Origin: Panagrolaimus kolymaensis
Lineage: Eukaryota > Nematoda > Chromadorea > Rhabditida > Panagrolaimidae
NCBI GenBank assembly: GCA_028622995.1
Contig: JAJQJQ010000020.1
Coordinates: forward strand, 3,720,001-3,784,000
DNA length: 64,000 nucleotides
Reading direction: 5' to 3'
Shown in pieces: positions 47,201 to 59,606 of this stretch. Each line of letters begins with the position of its first letter. Within the stretch, counting starts at the first letter, position 1. The notes under the pieces are model-generated. The model had not been told where the DNA came from. It searched no databases and worked only from the letters and a program-made list of their open reading frames with translations. The position numbers and the translations under genes are program-made.

Positions 47201-49813
47201 TTTGCTTCTTTCCACTTTTTCATCGCTGACTGATAAGGAAAATGATTATAAAAAGGCTGTTTAAAAACGTGGTCAACATGCTTGTTTTTATTTCTACTGC
47301 TAAATAAATTGAGCGGGAAAAGTAGGGTAAAATTTATTCGTGTTGAATAAAGTTTTTTGAATCTATCTCTTTTTCGATACGTTGGGTTTTTATTATTAAA
47401 AAAGGGAAAAAGGAATGCCTTTGACTGATTTGAAAAAAACTCATTTTTTAGAATTCTGAAATAGAGAGGCTTTATGAAAATCTATCTGCCCCTCAAAATA
47501 ATCTAAATAACGAAGAAAAAAACTTGTAAATTTCAATATTTAGATTGACCCCGAAAATCCTGAAAGAAATGACTTCTTTTAAATGGTTCAAAAAAAATTT
47601 AAATTATCTTCTCTGCAAACACCTTTCTTTATATTTAAGAGTGTTATCGGTTTGCAACATTTGAAAATTAGCTAAATACCAAGCGGGTGTTTAAGTTTTT
47701 TTTGATAAGAAAGGATTTTGACATTATTAAACCAAACATTCGTTTTAAAAAAAGTGTAAGGATTTTTAGGCGGATTGTAGGATCATATTTTTCTAATATG
47801 TATGTGCATATTTAAAAAGCTGCTTAACATTGCATAAAATTTTTTTGTAGCTTTATTGTGTTGGTGGAATCTGGGTTAAGGCCATAAAAATCTACTTAAA
47901 GAAAATATCTTCACAAAATATTCAAATTTTCGAAAATATATTTTTTGCACTCAATTTTTTTTGCAACATTTAAAAAAAATTCAACAAAGTTTCAATTTCA
48001 AAAGTTTTTTTTTCTATTTATTTCCATCTGCTTCGTATCGAAACCTGCGCAAATTTATTATTATTAGTTCTAACTTTTTTTTTGATTATTTGACTCTTGA
48101 ACTTGTTACGGTTTCTAAATTTAGCTCTCGAAACAGATGTAAAAAAAAAAGAAGTTTGTTTGACTACGAAATAAAAGAGACCCAATTTTTTCTTTTTGAC
48201 ATTTAAATTTGACTTTTAGTTTATCAAATTCAAAATCAAAGAACCATTTATGTATCTTTTTTCTTTGTTATTTGCAATTATGCTTACTTAAAAAAATTTG
48301 GCACCTTTTTTCATTTTTATTTTAAATTTAGAGAAAAAAAGCAACAACTAATTTACCTCACTTTTTTTTATCCAACATAAATGCTTTTTTAATTTTTTAA
48401 TAAATAATTGTATTATAGTTTTTTCTTATTTTTTCAAGTCGTAGTCGTTGTTGTTAAATAAAGAAAATTTAAGATTAAAAAAAGCTTCTAAAAGCTAAAA
48501 AAAAATAGAAAAATAAAATAATTTATATTTTTTCCAACGTCTTTTCTTTCTCTCTTTTTTTCTTCTTCTTCCGTTTGGCATTATTTTTTTTTGTTTAAAC
48601 ACTCAAAATGAATCTTAAATTTAAAAAAGAAAAAAAAATGTTTGGGTTGTTACAAAGTTGTGTTTGTAGGCATTAAATACATCGTCTTTAGTTTCTGTTA
48701 GTTAAGAAGAGTATTAAAGGTATCGAGGCTATAAGATTAAGGGAGGAGAAAATAAAAAGGAGGGCAACCTTAAAGATAAAGGTTAGCGTCATGAGTCAGT
48801 TATTCTGAAATGTAAAAAAAAGTTGGAATAAAAAAAATCGTTGAAAAGAGTAAAACTAAATTAAGACAATATTTAAAAAAAATACATTACTCTCATTTAA
48901 AAGAAAGTAATAATTTTTTCGACGATAATTTTTGAATTTTCTTTACTGTCGCTTTAAAAAATTTTTTTCTTGAAATTAAGCTACATGTTATAATTACAAA
49001 TGTAACGAAGAAGAAGCATACGATGAGCACATGCAAATTGAAAAGTTCACATTTGCTTTAATTATAGTCTCAAATGTGTATTAAAAATAAAAGTTACTCA
49101 ACCTTGAACTTTAATAAAATTTTATTTTTTTATTTTTCGGTGTAAAGTTTGACGTAATTAGATTTTTTTGTTTTTAATTCTGCGAAAGTAATTGCCTTTT
49201 TTTAGTTCTTTTGGGAGCAATCAAGGTAAATAATTTTTGAGGTTATAATAAATTGGAAATGAATAAATTGTGGTTACTGTATTTTTGTTTTACGCATCAA
49301 AACAAACAAGCATTTCTGTTATTTACTTCCCTCAAAAATAATTTTCACATTGCTTCTATTTTCGTTAATGTAACTTTTCCATTCACTAAAAAAATCGTTT
49401 AAATTTTTGTTTTTCTTAAAATATTTTAAAAAAAGCAATGAATGTTTATAATTCTCAAGAGTGTGAGTATATGAAAATTACAAACTTTTACACGTGGTTT
49501 TTTTCTTTTCACTTTTTAAAAAAAAATTTACTTCTCTTCTTTCTTTTTTTAAAAAAATGGATGAATTGAGTCCATTATTATTAGTAACTCGTGAGCTATA
49601 TTTAAGTTCTATGAAACTTCATCCAAGAAACAGATGATTATCTTTTTAATTATGTTAGGTAAAATTAAAATTACAATAATTACAACTTTTCCATTGTGTC
49701 AATTATTTTACCACCTAATTTTAGTTTGTAGTTGAAGTAATAATACATAAAAATTTGCAAATGATGATTACAAAATTGAGACAAAGATTTAACTTTTCCG
49801 TTTTTTTTCCTGC
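41230..49813. other. Gene desert, left part
   Basis: About 8.6 kb of AT-rich DNA dominated by T-rich and A-rich runs. ORFs here are low-complexity (F, L, K, N, S rich) with no splice pattern or domain. Small simple repeats occur, for example a CATC run near 47068. AATAAA signals just after 41229 may end the thaumatin-like transcript. I see no supported gene or RNA. Confidence 0.45.
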
Positions 49814-50045
49814 TTAAAGGGAGTGTCTCAAGCGATAGATATTTCCTTACAGCGGGTGTTCCTACCCCAAAAGCTTTTTTTCATTGTCTCAAAGCCTTTC
49901 AAAGTTCTTCAAAAAGTTTGAAGCTTTTTGTAGCTATTTGCAAAAAAAGTTCATACCACGAAAACCATGTTCGAAATGTTTCGTAGAAAAAAACAAAGGG
50001 AGCCGTCGTAAAAAAAATCTCTATCGCTTGAGACACTCCCTTTAA
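49814..50045. mobile_element. TTAA-flanked MITE (piggyBac-like)
   Basis: The element spans 49818-50041 (224 bp). The ends are near-perfect terminal inverted repeats AGGGAGTGTCTCAAGCGATA (continuing GA), and both sides carry TTAA (49814-49817 and 50042-50045). TTAA target duplication is the signature of piggyBac-type insertion. The interior is non-coding, so it is a non-autonomous copy. Confidence 0.82.
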
Positions 50046-53000
50046 AAATGCAATTATTTTTTAGTTCTATAAAATTTAAAATTTTTGAAGAAAACTATTA
50101 AACTGACTGACAAATAAGAATTTTATATTAGATTTTGCAACAAAAAAATAATGTTCTGCGACTTTGGTGCAAAAATTAATTTAAAAATGACTCATTTTTA
50201 TGTAGTTACGTATTATTTATAAAAGCTTTCGAGATGAGAACTCAAAATTTTAGTTTCTACCATTTATAGTTTTTTGTCCTCCTATTTTGTCCCTCTTACC
50301 TTCAGACATACTTACTTAGCTGTCTTGACTTTTGAATATATTTTTAAAAATCCTTTAAATTTCGCATTGTCTGCCATATCAACTACAAAGCAATCTAAAA
50401 AAATTAAAAGAAATAAAGTCTCGCTATAATGCGAACCACAATAAATTGTTATTATTTACAGTATCTATAAATATTTTTAAAATTCAAAAAAAAGCGGCAT
50501 AAATGCTATGAATGTATTATTCCATTTCATTTTATTTTTTTGATTTGCTGCTATAATTATTTCTCAAGAGGCATACTCTTTTTTTAATAAATAAAAAAAT
50601 GAGCTTTAAAATATATAATGATTTTATGACTTTTTTTTCATTTGTTTAATTCCTCTGTACAGTAGATTTTTTAATTGGAGCATGATTAGCTTTTGGAACT
50701 ACAGTAATTTTTATAAAATTTTGGAATCTGGATAAATTTAAAGGGAAATTAATGTATTTTTCTTTCATATCAGGTGCATCATCAATCAATTAATATTCTT
50801 TTAGTTTCTATGATCGATTCAAAAAACTATGTGTTTTAGTCGCCGAACATTTTTTCTTGAGTAATAATTATCATCAAAATTATTTTCACTCTAAAAAAAT
50901 ATTTTAACTATTTTTTCTTTTTTTGAATTTTTTTGGTGTCTATTTTTTTCTCCCTCTTTCTTTCTCATCAATCTTATCAATATTCTTGGATGCTTTTTTC
51001 CTTTTCGCATTCATGTAAAACTAATGTATTTTATTGTATTGTTATTATTTTTTTGTTCGTTATCAATCATTCATGGACCGATCCCGTGGTGGTGGAGGTA
51101 ATAATGTCCATCATCATTTTTTTCTTTTTTTTCTCGTCTTTTACTTTTAATGACGTGCCTTATTTTTTTTCTTCTGGACTTTCTAGAGTTATTCATGCCC
51201 CAACTTTTTCGCAAATTGTTTAAGATGGAAGTATGAAAAATTTTATTTTGTAAAGTTTGGCGATTCGGAATTTGCATTGCTTGAATGCTTTCTTGTTTGT
51301 TTGTGAAAAAGAAAAAACTAATTTATTTAAGCGGACCTGATAAACTGTAAAAAATCCGCAAAAAACACTTTTTAAAGACAAAAATTAGGTATTTTTTATG
51401 TTTGTTAATTAATTTTAATTTTATTGATTTAAAAAAACATATGAACAATTAGGGGCGATATTTGAAAATAATTTTGCTTGACTGAAAGGATAGGCAAAAA
51501 TGCGAGAGAAACTCGATTTAGATAGAAACGGGAGAGAAATTATTTACAAAAATACAATAATACTTTTTAGCAAAATATTTAATTTCAAAAACAATCTCAC
51601 AAAAAAATTTATTTCCAATTTCCAAACGTAAAAATTTTTTGAAGTGTGCGAGCGTTATAAAATATAAATATAAGCTTTAAGTTTGTAGTTTGAGTTATTA
51701 ATAATGTTTATATGACTCATTCCATTTAATTACTTTTATCTATAGTTTTTACTACTTTCAATGGTATAAAAATTGTAGAAAAATCTACTTAAAAAATTAG
51801 AGTTCTTTGACCTTCTTTGCTTATAAAAATTTTTTTCTTCTGATAAGCTGATCGCATTCCATGCCTGAGTCATCCAAACATTCTGCTTCTACAACTTTTT
51901 TGTTTGTTTGGGAATATAAAACTTTAATTTTCTTTATCGAAATTGCTAATGTTTATTTTATTGTCTTTAATTTCACAAAAAAGAAAAAAGAGTCATTCCA
52001 TCAATGTGGCTATATTCACACTGCAGACTCAAATATCAATAAAAAATTTGATTCTAATTCACAAAAAGAAAAATTAACTTTTTAGAAAGTTTCTTGTTTC
52101 ATTTCATTATTTATTTATGATTTTTAAAAATTTCTTTGATGAACAAAACTAACGTTTTTTTATTATCTTTTTTTAAAAATCATTCATCTTTTTTTCATAA
52201 ACACATCGAAAAATGTTTTTACAAAGATTGTCGTCGTCGATCCGTGTTTTCTTTTTATGAAATCAAAAAACGTGATCTTTGTTGACGGTTAACTTTGTTT
52301 TTTTTTCAACGAGTTTGAAACTCCAATTAAAATAAAAACTTGTATGTATGATAATAAGTATAATAATGAAGATTAATGGGGGAATTATATTCTTCCTTTT
52401 ATTTCTCAGAAAAACACTTTTTCGACGAAATTTAAAAAAAGGTTTAATAGTGTTTGGACTTTTTCGTTTTGAATATTGAAACAAACAGTAAAGCTAGAAA
52501 TTTTTAGTCTTACCATGAAATTTTGAATTATTTATGTCTCTCCAAACACATTTAAGCTATTTGGCTTTGCAACTAAAGTTTAAATTTTATTTTAAGGTTT
52601 ATACTTGTGTTTTTTCTTAATTCTAACCGTTCTCGAAACTTTTAAAATATCCATTTCATCTTTAGCAATCCAATGATTAATAATTAATTATTATTTTTAT
52701 CACAAATTTTTATTCCTCCAAAATTTTTTCTAATGGGTATCTTCTTTGTAATGTTTTTAAAGTTATATTTTTCAAGATATTTTATTTTTTCAACTTTTAT
52801 GTTTATTTTTTTCGTTCTTGCGTGGCGTGTATTTTTTTTTTGTTCAAATTTATAGTATTTAAAAAAAAAGTTAATGATTTTTTTAAACTCTGACGTTTTT
52901 AGGCTATAAATCGATGTTTCGTAGTTTCTGATCAAAAAAAATCACCAACCCTTCAAAACAAAAACTTTTCCTTTTTCTTTTGCACTTCCCTTTTTCCTTT

Positions 53001-56000
53001 TCTTTGCGCTTAATTATTTATTTTTGGCTTTTTTGATTCCCAAAAAAGGTTAACTACGACGCGCTGTTGTCGTCCATTTTTTGTATTATTTTTAACCGTT
53101 TTTTTGACGCAATCAATTTTTTTCTTCTTCTTCATGGCTCTTATCAGTCAGTTGGTTAGTTCCTTTTCATTTATTTTTTTTGCGACAAGAAAAAAAAAGC
53201 CTCTATCTTATTTTTAAAGAATCACAAAAAAGACATAGAAGAAAACTTTTTTTTGAAAGGTTGAGAAGCAACAAAAACAATAAAAAAAATCGTACAGCAG
53301 CAATCAAATAAAAAACAATGACTGTGTGGAAAATAACCCACGAAGCAAGAAAGCAGCTAAAAAAAGAAAGTACATAGGCGATGGGGAGAGATTTATACAA
53401 AAAGTTTGTCGAAAAAGACATTGACATTTACGTCGAGGACAACGACGACGTTGATGAAAATCGATGATGACCACACTTTTTTTTCTTCACTTCTTTGTCT
53501 GTCGTTGTTGTCGTCGTCGCTTTTTTTTATACTTATCATCATCAACTATGTAAAATACATATTTATTTACTCAGCGGCTATAATAGAGAAGTAGCGCACT
53601 AAAAAAAAGAAGAAGAGATGATCATCATCAAACCTCAGCAATCAACAACTACCACCCTCAATGTTTGCCAACCTCGAGCAATTGTCGATGAGAATAACCT
53701 AAAATCAATGCTACAGGAAAAGTTTGTTAATGGATTTGTGCTGTTAGGTTGTTGCCTCTGTCGTACTCATTCTCGTCGTTGATGTTGGGATTTTAGGTGA
53801 AGAAGCCAAATCAAGCTGATTATGCATAAGTTAAAGCAAAAAAAAAATTTTTTCTCTCCATCGTTTGCTATCAATCGTTTGCTAATATTATTATGAGGAA
53901 AGTTAAAGTCTAGATGCTTTAGAATAGAATGAGTAAGAAACTTGTTACAGATGGTCGTCTAGCAAAGAAAAGTTTAAAAAAATCCCGTCTTATAGTCTTT
54001 ATTTAGCAAACAAAAAAAACTTGCAAGTTGTTCCAAGAATAGCAAAGTTTTAGCAAAAAATAGCATAGAAGAAATTAAAAATTCATCAGATAAGATTCTT
54101 GACTTTTAATTTCATGAAGAACACTTTTTTTTTTGCAATTTTTTCTTCTTTCTTTTTTTCATTGCCTTCCTTGTCAGTTTTTTTAACTCTAAAACCCATC
54201 AAATTATGTAATTTTAATCTTTTTTCTTTTCATTTTCGTTGTCTTTTTTCCTTCTCCTTGTTTCACTTTCATTATTACTTTAACAAATTAACTAACATCC
54301 ATCTCACATCAGTCATTTATTTATTTATTTTTTGTTTCAATGACAAAAAAGACAAGGCCAAATTTTAAAAAAAATGTTCATTAATTTTTTTTGTTGTCAA
54401 ACATTCTTTTTTCTTGACTTTTTTTATATTTTATATTTTTAATTTTATTTGCAAGTAAAAAAAAAATTAATAGTCAAAAAATAGGGGGAACACATGAATT
54501 CCATTTTTTTTAAATATATGAGAAGAAAAAATAGAGAGCAAAGATTCATTGCATGCTAATGTTATGTTTGAAGCCAAACCAAAAACCACCAAACAAGGAA
54601 GGAAGAAGAAGAAGAAATGCAAATACCAAATACACTGTCATCACAGAATTTTTTTTCTTCTTCTTCGTTTTTGCTTCTGCTTTGCGTTCATCAAAAAAAG
54701 ATTAATGGTTTATTACATGCGAGAATTTTGAAACATTTTTGATGGAAGCTTTGGACAATTCAATCCATAAAATGATTAAAAATTTAAGTCCAAAAACTTA
54801 ACATTGCCAAAGGCTCTGTGATAGCGACAAAAACTTTTGCCTTAGCAACTTTAAAGTCGAGCTGAACTTTTTTTTTAATTTTCGGAAAACATCTTTCTGA
54901 ACCTAAAAAAGCCCTCCCAAAAAAAATTAATTGAATAAGCTTCTTTTTTCCATTTAAACCATGTTAAAGCAACAACAAAAAAATATTATAACAGCTGCAT
55001 GTAAAAAAAACTTGCATGTAAAACAAATTGAAACTATGACAAAAAAACAATCAGAGCCTCTGTTATTTTTTATTTTTTTCTTCATTGAATTGCATATTTT
55101 CATATTTTGTTAAATAACAGCTGCTCTTGTTGTTTTTCACGTGTTTCCATACCTTAATTCAGAGCCATCACCACCTCCAAAAAAAAATATTTTATGTTAT
55201 ATATATGTTTCTAATGACAATACAAAAAGAATGCACATATATCGTTGCTTTTCTTCTTTGCTTGCTTTAAACCTTTCAAAAATAAACGAAAGAGTAATAA
55301 ATGGGTGTCCTAAATTTTTTTTTTTGAGTTTTAAAGTGCAAATAAAATAAAAATAGAGGCAAGCGAAGTTCGAAAAAAAAAGAAGAAGCATGCGATTGTA
55401 AAATATGAAAGCATAAATTAACGACGTTCGTAAAGTTTTTGCATAAAAATCAAGATTTTCAAAGTTTAAAATTTTTTTATCGCCGCTCTAAAAAAAATTT
55501 CAAATGGCCTCTTTTCTCTGTATTTTACTTTCGATACCTAAATATTTCTTTTTTATAAAAAAATTTAACTTGGGAAAAATATTAATATTTATTATTCCTT
55601 CAAGAAAAATTCTATGAAAGTTATTCCCCTCAAAATAAGTATTTTTTTCTTCTTCTTATTGTTGTTGAATGTCCTCTCTCATCTTCTCAACAACAACAAA
55701 AAAATCACATTTTATGCAATAACTACTACTAACTATGTACTAATGTTTCTCTCCTCTTTCTCACTCACTCAATAATAATGCATTCCACGTGCTCCTCACT
55801 TTTTTCTTTCTTTCCCAAGCATCTTTATTTTATTTTCTTCTTCGTTGTTTATAGTTCAATCCAGTAAAAGTTGCTCTTGTTTTTGTCATCCTTATTGTCA
55901 AACTGACTGACATCCATAAACTTAAAAAAAAAGATCTCAACTATGCACTTTTTTTAAGTGAAAAATAAAGAAGAATTTAGATTTGACTGTCGTCGACTCT

Positions 56001-56550
56001 TTTTTTGCTTTTGCATAGCTTACTTGCTTGCTGGCTTATTATGTTTGATGAAGTTCGGTTAGGCTTTATTTTAGCGTGACTTACGTTTAAAATAGAAAAA
56101 AGAAAACCCTTTAAAAAGCTTTGAATTTAAACCGAAAAAAAAAGCAATGGCGAGAAACTTTGATGTCAGAAAGCAAAACAAAAATTTAAGAAGATAGATG
56201 TCAGCCGTCGTCAGACAACGAGAAAAAAAAAGAAAGCAAGCAAAATAAAAAAAAACTTTTTGGTTGAATTCATTCAAATTTTTTTTTCTGCATCTTTAAC
56301 TACGAGAATCCAAAAAATCCTATGCAGTTCAGACAACGAGAGGAGAGACATATCAAAAAAGCCTTTCACCTTCATCCATTTTTTTCTTCTTCTTTTTCTT
56401 CTTCGGAAAGCCCTGTCTAATTTTTGACATGAAGGAAGTCAAAAACAAAAAAAGACTCGACTCTAGTTTGAAATATTTAATATTAAAAAAAAGTCTCACC
56501 AGCAGCTATAAATTTTTTCTTGTTGCTAATTTTTTGTTAGTTAAAAATAA

Positions 56551-56563
56551 GCAAGCAAGCAAG
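56551..56563. repeat. (GCAA)n microsatellite
   Basis: Short tetranucleotide run, about three units, one of several related GCAA/TTGC runs in the desert (others near 60804-60820 and 60892-60906). Confidence 0.6.
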
Positions 56564-56752
56564 TAAGTATTTAAAAAAAGAAAGATTTAGTTTAATTTAT
56601 TTTGTATGTCCCTTTATGTCCCATTTTTTTTCTATCTTATAAGTTGGTTGACATTGACATCTAATGCATACAACCAACATATACATACAATATTTTGAAT
56701 ATAGTCAGTCAGTCGACAACGACGACAAATAATGCTTACGTCACTTTCCCTA

Positions 56753-56774
56753 TATATACATACATACATACATT
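56753..56774. repeat. (CATA)n microsatellite
   Basis: About five CATA units in a row, following a TATATA run. Confidence 0.6.
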
Positions 56775-57954
56775 CATATATCTCCTCATCAACTCTTCCC
56801 TCACCCTCACCAACAACCATCGATAAGACGACATCTCTCTCGGCGATGGAAATGAAATGGTTGCTTGTATAGTTGACGAACTCATTGAGAAATACAACCA
56901 CACGACTAACCAACCAACCAACTAGCTTAGCATATACACCCTAAGGCCTATATTCTTTTTTTCTAACATCAATAAAAAAAGAAGTTTCTTTGCTTTTCAC
57001 GAAGCCGCCCGCTCAAAAAAGAAAAGAAAAAGAAAAAAGTTTTATGTTTGTCCAAAAACACTTTTCTTTTTTCTTTTTTTTCACGTAACTATCCCAACAA
57101 CTACTGGCTCAAATGCTGAAAGTAAAAGGACACGCGCTCCTCGCTGACTTGCTTGTTTGATGAGAAGGGGATAACACATTTTATGACTATGACGATGTCC
57201 CCTTTCTTTTTCTCTTTTACTCTCGCAATTTTCACGTAAATACGTCAAAATTCTCTGCTTCGTGTATTTTTTTTTCTTCTTCGTTTTTGTTTCGAGACTC
57301 CACCCAATTTTTTTTTATATTTGATATTAATGTCCGTAGGGGCAAAAAAAGGGCTCCCGTCTCTCTCTCTCTATCATTGCGTATTGCTTGACGGCGACTG
57401 CTGTCCAAATGTTAGATAAAAAAACATGGTCGCAAGCTTTTTCTCTTTTGGGACGACAAACAAGCAGCAGCAACAGCCAAGGATGGGACAGGACAATCCA
57501 GTCCGGGTCGATCTCCTCCCATTTTTTTTTTGCGTGAACATTGCTATGTACGTGAGGGCCAACACGCATACACACATAAGCCAAAAGCCACACACACGTA
57601 CATCTATCATTTATTTTTCTCGCTCTTTTTTTTTTTTAGAAACAAACCAAGACAATTTTTAGTTACAAAATTGGCTATTTTAATCGCGACGTGGTTCTAA
57701 AAATATATACTTTTAGAAAAAAAAATTTTAACGCATTTTTTTTTCTTCTTTTTTTCGCGTCCCTCTCTTTTCTCGTGGTAGTGATGGTTCAAAGAATGAA
57801 AAAAAAATAATAATAAAGAAAATTGTTTAACAGTGAAAAAAAGGGAATAAAGAAAAAAGGGAAAAAGGAGGCGAGATTTTTTCTCGTGACTAAATTTTGT
57901 GTTTGACTATCAATCCATTATATTTTTTGATTATAATAACTTTAATGATTATAA

Positions 57955-57971
57955 TCTCTCTCTCTCTCTCT
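57955..57971. repeat. (TC)n microsatellite
   Basis: Pure TC dinucleotide run of 17 bases; a second CT run lies near 57360-57373. Confidence 0.7.
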
Positions 57972-58585
57972 TTTATTTTTTCTTTTCATGATGGCGTGTT
58001 TCAGAAGTAAAAAAGATGGGCAACAACTATGTACGAAGAAAAAAAAGGTTGTAATGCATCAAAAAAAAATGTTTGAGCATTTGTGAAGCGAGTGATCAGT
58101 CAAAATTTTTGTTAGTTAGTTTATTTTTAAAACAATAATGTTTCATTTTTTATACCAACGACAACGACGACGAGGATGGGGGACAAACCGCAATTTATTT
58201 TTAAACTCTTTTTTTTAGGGTTATTTTTAATTTGAAAAAAAAATATTCTAAAAATGGAAGGGCAAAGGTTAAAAATAGATTTTTGGTTTATTTTTTATTT
58301 TTTTTTTGATTAATGTGGAATGTTTTTATTGGGAGTTTTTTTTCTTCTGGTTTTTGAGTAAGAGTATGAATGATATTTTGTGGTAATGGGTTAAAAACTG
58401 GGGTTAATAATCACTTTAAAAGGGTAATAAAATTAAGTACTAGTAAATTGGAATTGGTTTTTGTTTTAACGAAAAGTACACTTTTTTGTAGCGAAACTTA
58501 AAACTTTATAATATTTTATTATTTTTGCCATAAAAAAAGAGCTTTTATAATTTTCAAAAAATGGAATTTACCAAAACTTTCTATG

Positions 58586-58738
58586 TCAAACTTCTCGAAT
58601 TCTCGCAATTGTTTTTGATTTTTTATTTTTGCCAAGAGACTTCCTTCGATTAATTCCAATCGTGACCTTTTTGGTTTTGCCACCTAAGCACATTGTTTCA
58701 GTTTTAGCAACACTGGCTTTAAAAACACTTTGAAACAT
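58586..58738 (-). CDS. Candidate 50-residue basic small protein
   Basis: A 51-codon frame from ATG at 58738 to TGA at 58586-58588. It begins MFQSVFKASVAKTETM, continues with CLGGKTKKVTIGI, and ends KSKTIARIREV. It is balanced in amino acids and rich in K and R, unlike the F/L/N/K-rich noise ORFs around it, and its base composition is less AT-biased than the flanks. No domain is recognised; it might be a micropeptide, an exon of a larger gene, or chance. It is the most coding-like stretch in the desert. Confidence 0.25.
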   Translation of the reverse strand: MFQSVFKASVAKTETMCLGGKTKKVTIGINRRKSLGKNKKSKTIARIREV

Positions 58739-59406
58739 TTTGATTTATTCTCCTTCTAATCAAACTAAAAAAAGTTAGGTACATGTTTCACATTTTTAAA
58801 TTTTGTTTTGTAAATTTTGTTAAACTTTTTCAAATTCAAAAAAAAGCTTTTGAGTGCTTTCTCTTTTTTTTTCTACAAAAACTTAAGAAACTAAAGAATA
58901 AGTTCTGTGGGATCATTTGACTGACCTCCCCTCCCGTCTCAAAGTAAAAAAAAATAGAAAAGTAAGTAAAGTGTTTGAGAAAATCGAACTCAAGAGAAAA
59001 AATTGAACAAAGTTTTAAGAATATAATTTTTCTTCTCGCATTTGTGTGGTGCAACAACAACAGACAGCAATTGAAATTGCACTGAACTTTTGTGCTTTTT
59101 TTCAGTAAAAGTTTTTTTGTAGGTATTTATTGATTGAATGACTGACTGATGGATGATGGGTTCACTTTCAATTAGATTTGAGAGAATAAAATCAAAAAAT
59201 GATGACTTGATTTAAATTACGTTAAAAATTTACCTTTGTGACGAGATTCTAAAGTTTAATTCTTTCTTTTTTTGCTACAAAATTATGACTAACTTATTTC
59301 CCAAAAACTGCTTTTTAACGCATTCCAATTATAGAAAGTACCAATTAAGTTTTTTCGTAACAAAAAATTGTTTCAAGCTTTTCATTTAAAATTTTGGTAA
59401 AAGGAA
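58739..59406. other. Non-coding AT-rich stretch
   Basis: About 670 bp between the small ORF and the GC-rich MITE; nothing recognised. Confidence 0.4.
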
Positions 59407-59606
59407 GTCTCAACCAGGCCTCTTCCTTCGGCCCGTCCAGCCCGGGCCGGGCCGAACATTTTCAGCATAATAAAAAAAAACCAAAGGGGATACCAAGGCA
59501 AAAAAAATAGGGCACGCGGGCCGGCCCAGGGCCGGGCCCATTTTGGACGGGCCGAGGCCGGGCCGGGCCGGCAAAACCCGGCCCGTGGAAGAGGCTTGGT
59601 CTCAAC
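59407..59606. mobile_element. GC-rich hAT-like MITE
   Basis: The element spans 59415-59598 (184 bp). It is flanked by a perfect 8-bp direct repeat GTCTCAAC (59407-59414 and 59599-59606). Ends are CAGGCCTCTTCC and, reverse-complemented, CAAGCCTCTTCC. Inside are repeated GGGCCGGGC-type blocks in inverted orientation, making it by far the most GC-rich sequence in the window and able to form a strong hairpin. An 8-bp duplication points to the hAT superfamily. Non-coding. Confidence 0.85.

Larger units (their letters stand above)
50046..58585. other. Gene desert, middle part
   Basis: About 8.5 kb, AT-rich. From about 53 kb onward, microsatellites and CA/CT-rich patches become common (GCAA run at 56551-56563, CATA run about 56753-56774, CT runs near 57360 and at 57955-57971). 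No ORF shows domain, codon or splice support. Confidence 0.45.

Noticed and set aside
57327..57662. Overlapping ORFs on both strands with many cysteines and histidines
   Set aside because: They arise from CA/CT-rich repeats, overlap each other in several frames, and have no regular cysteine spacing.
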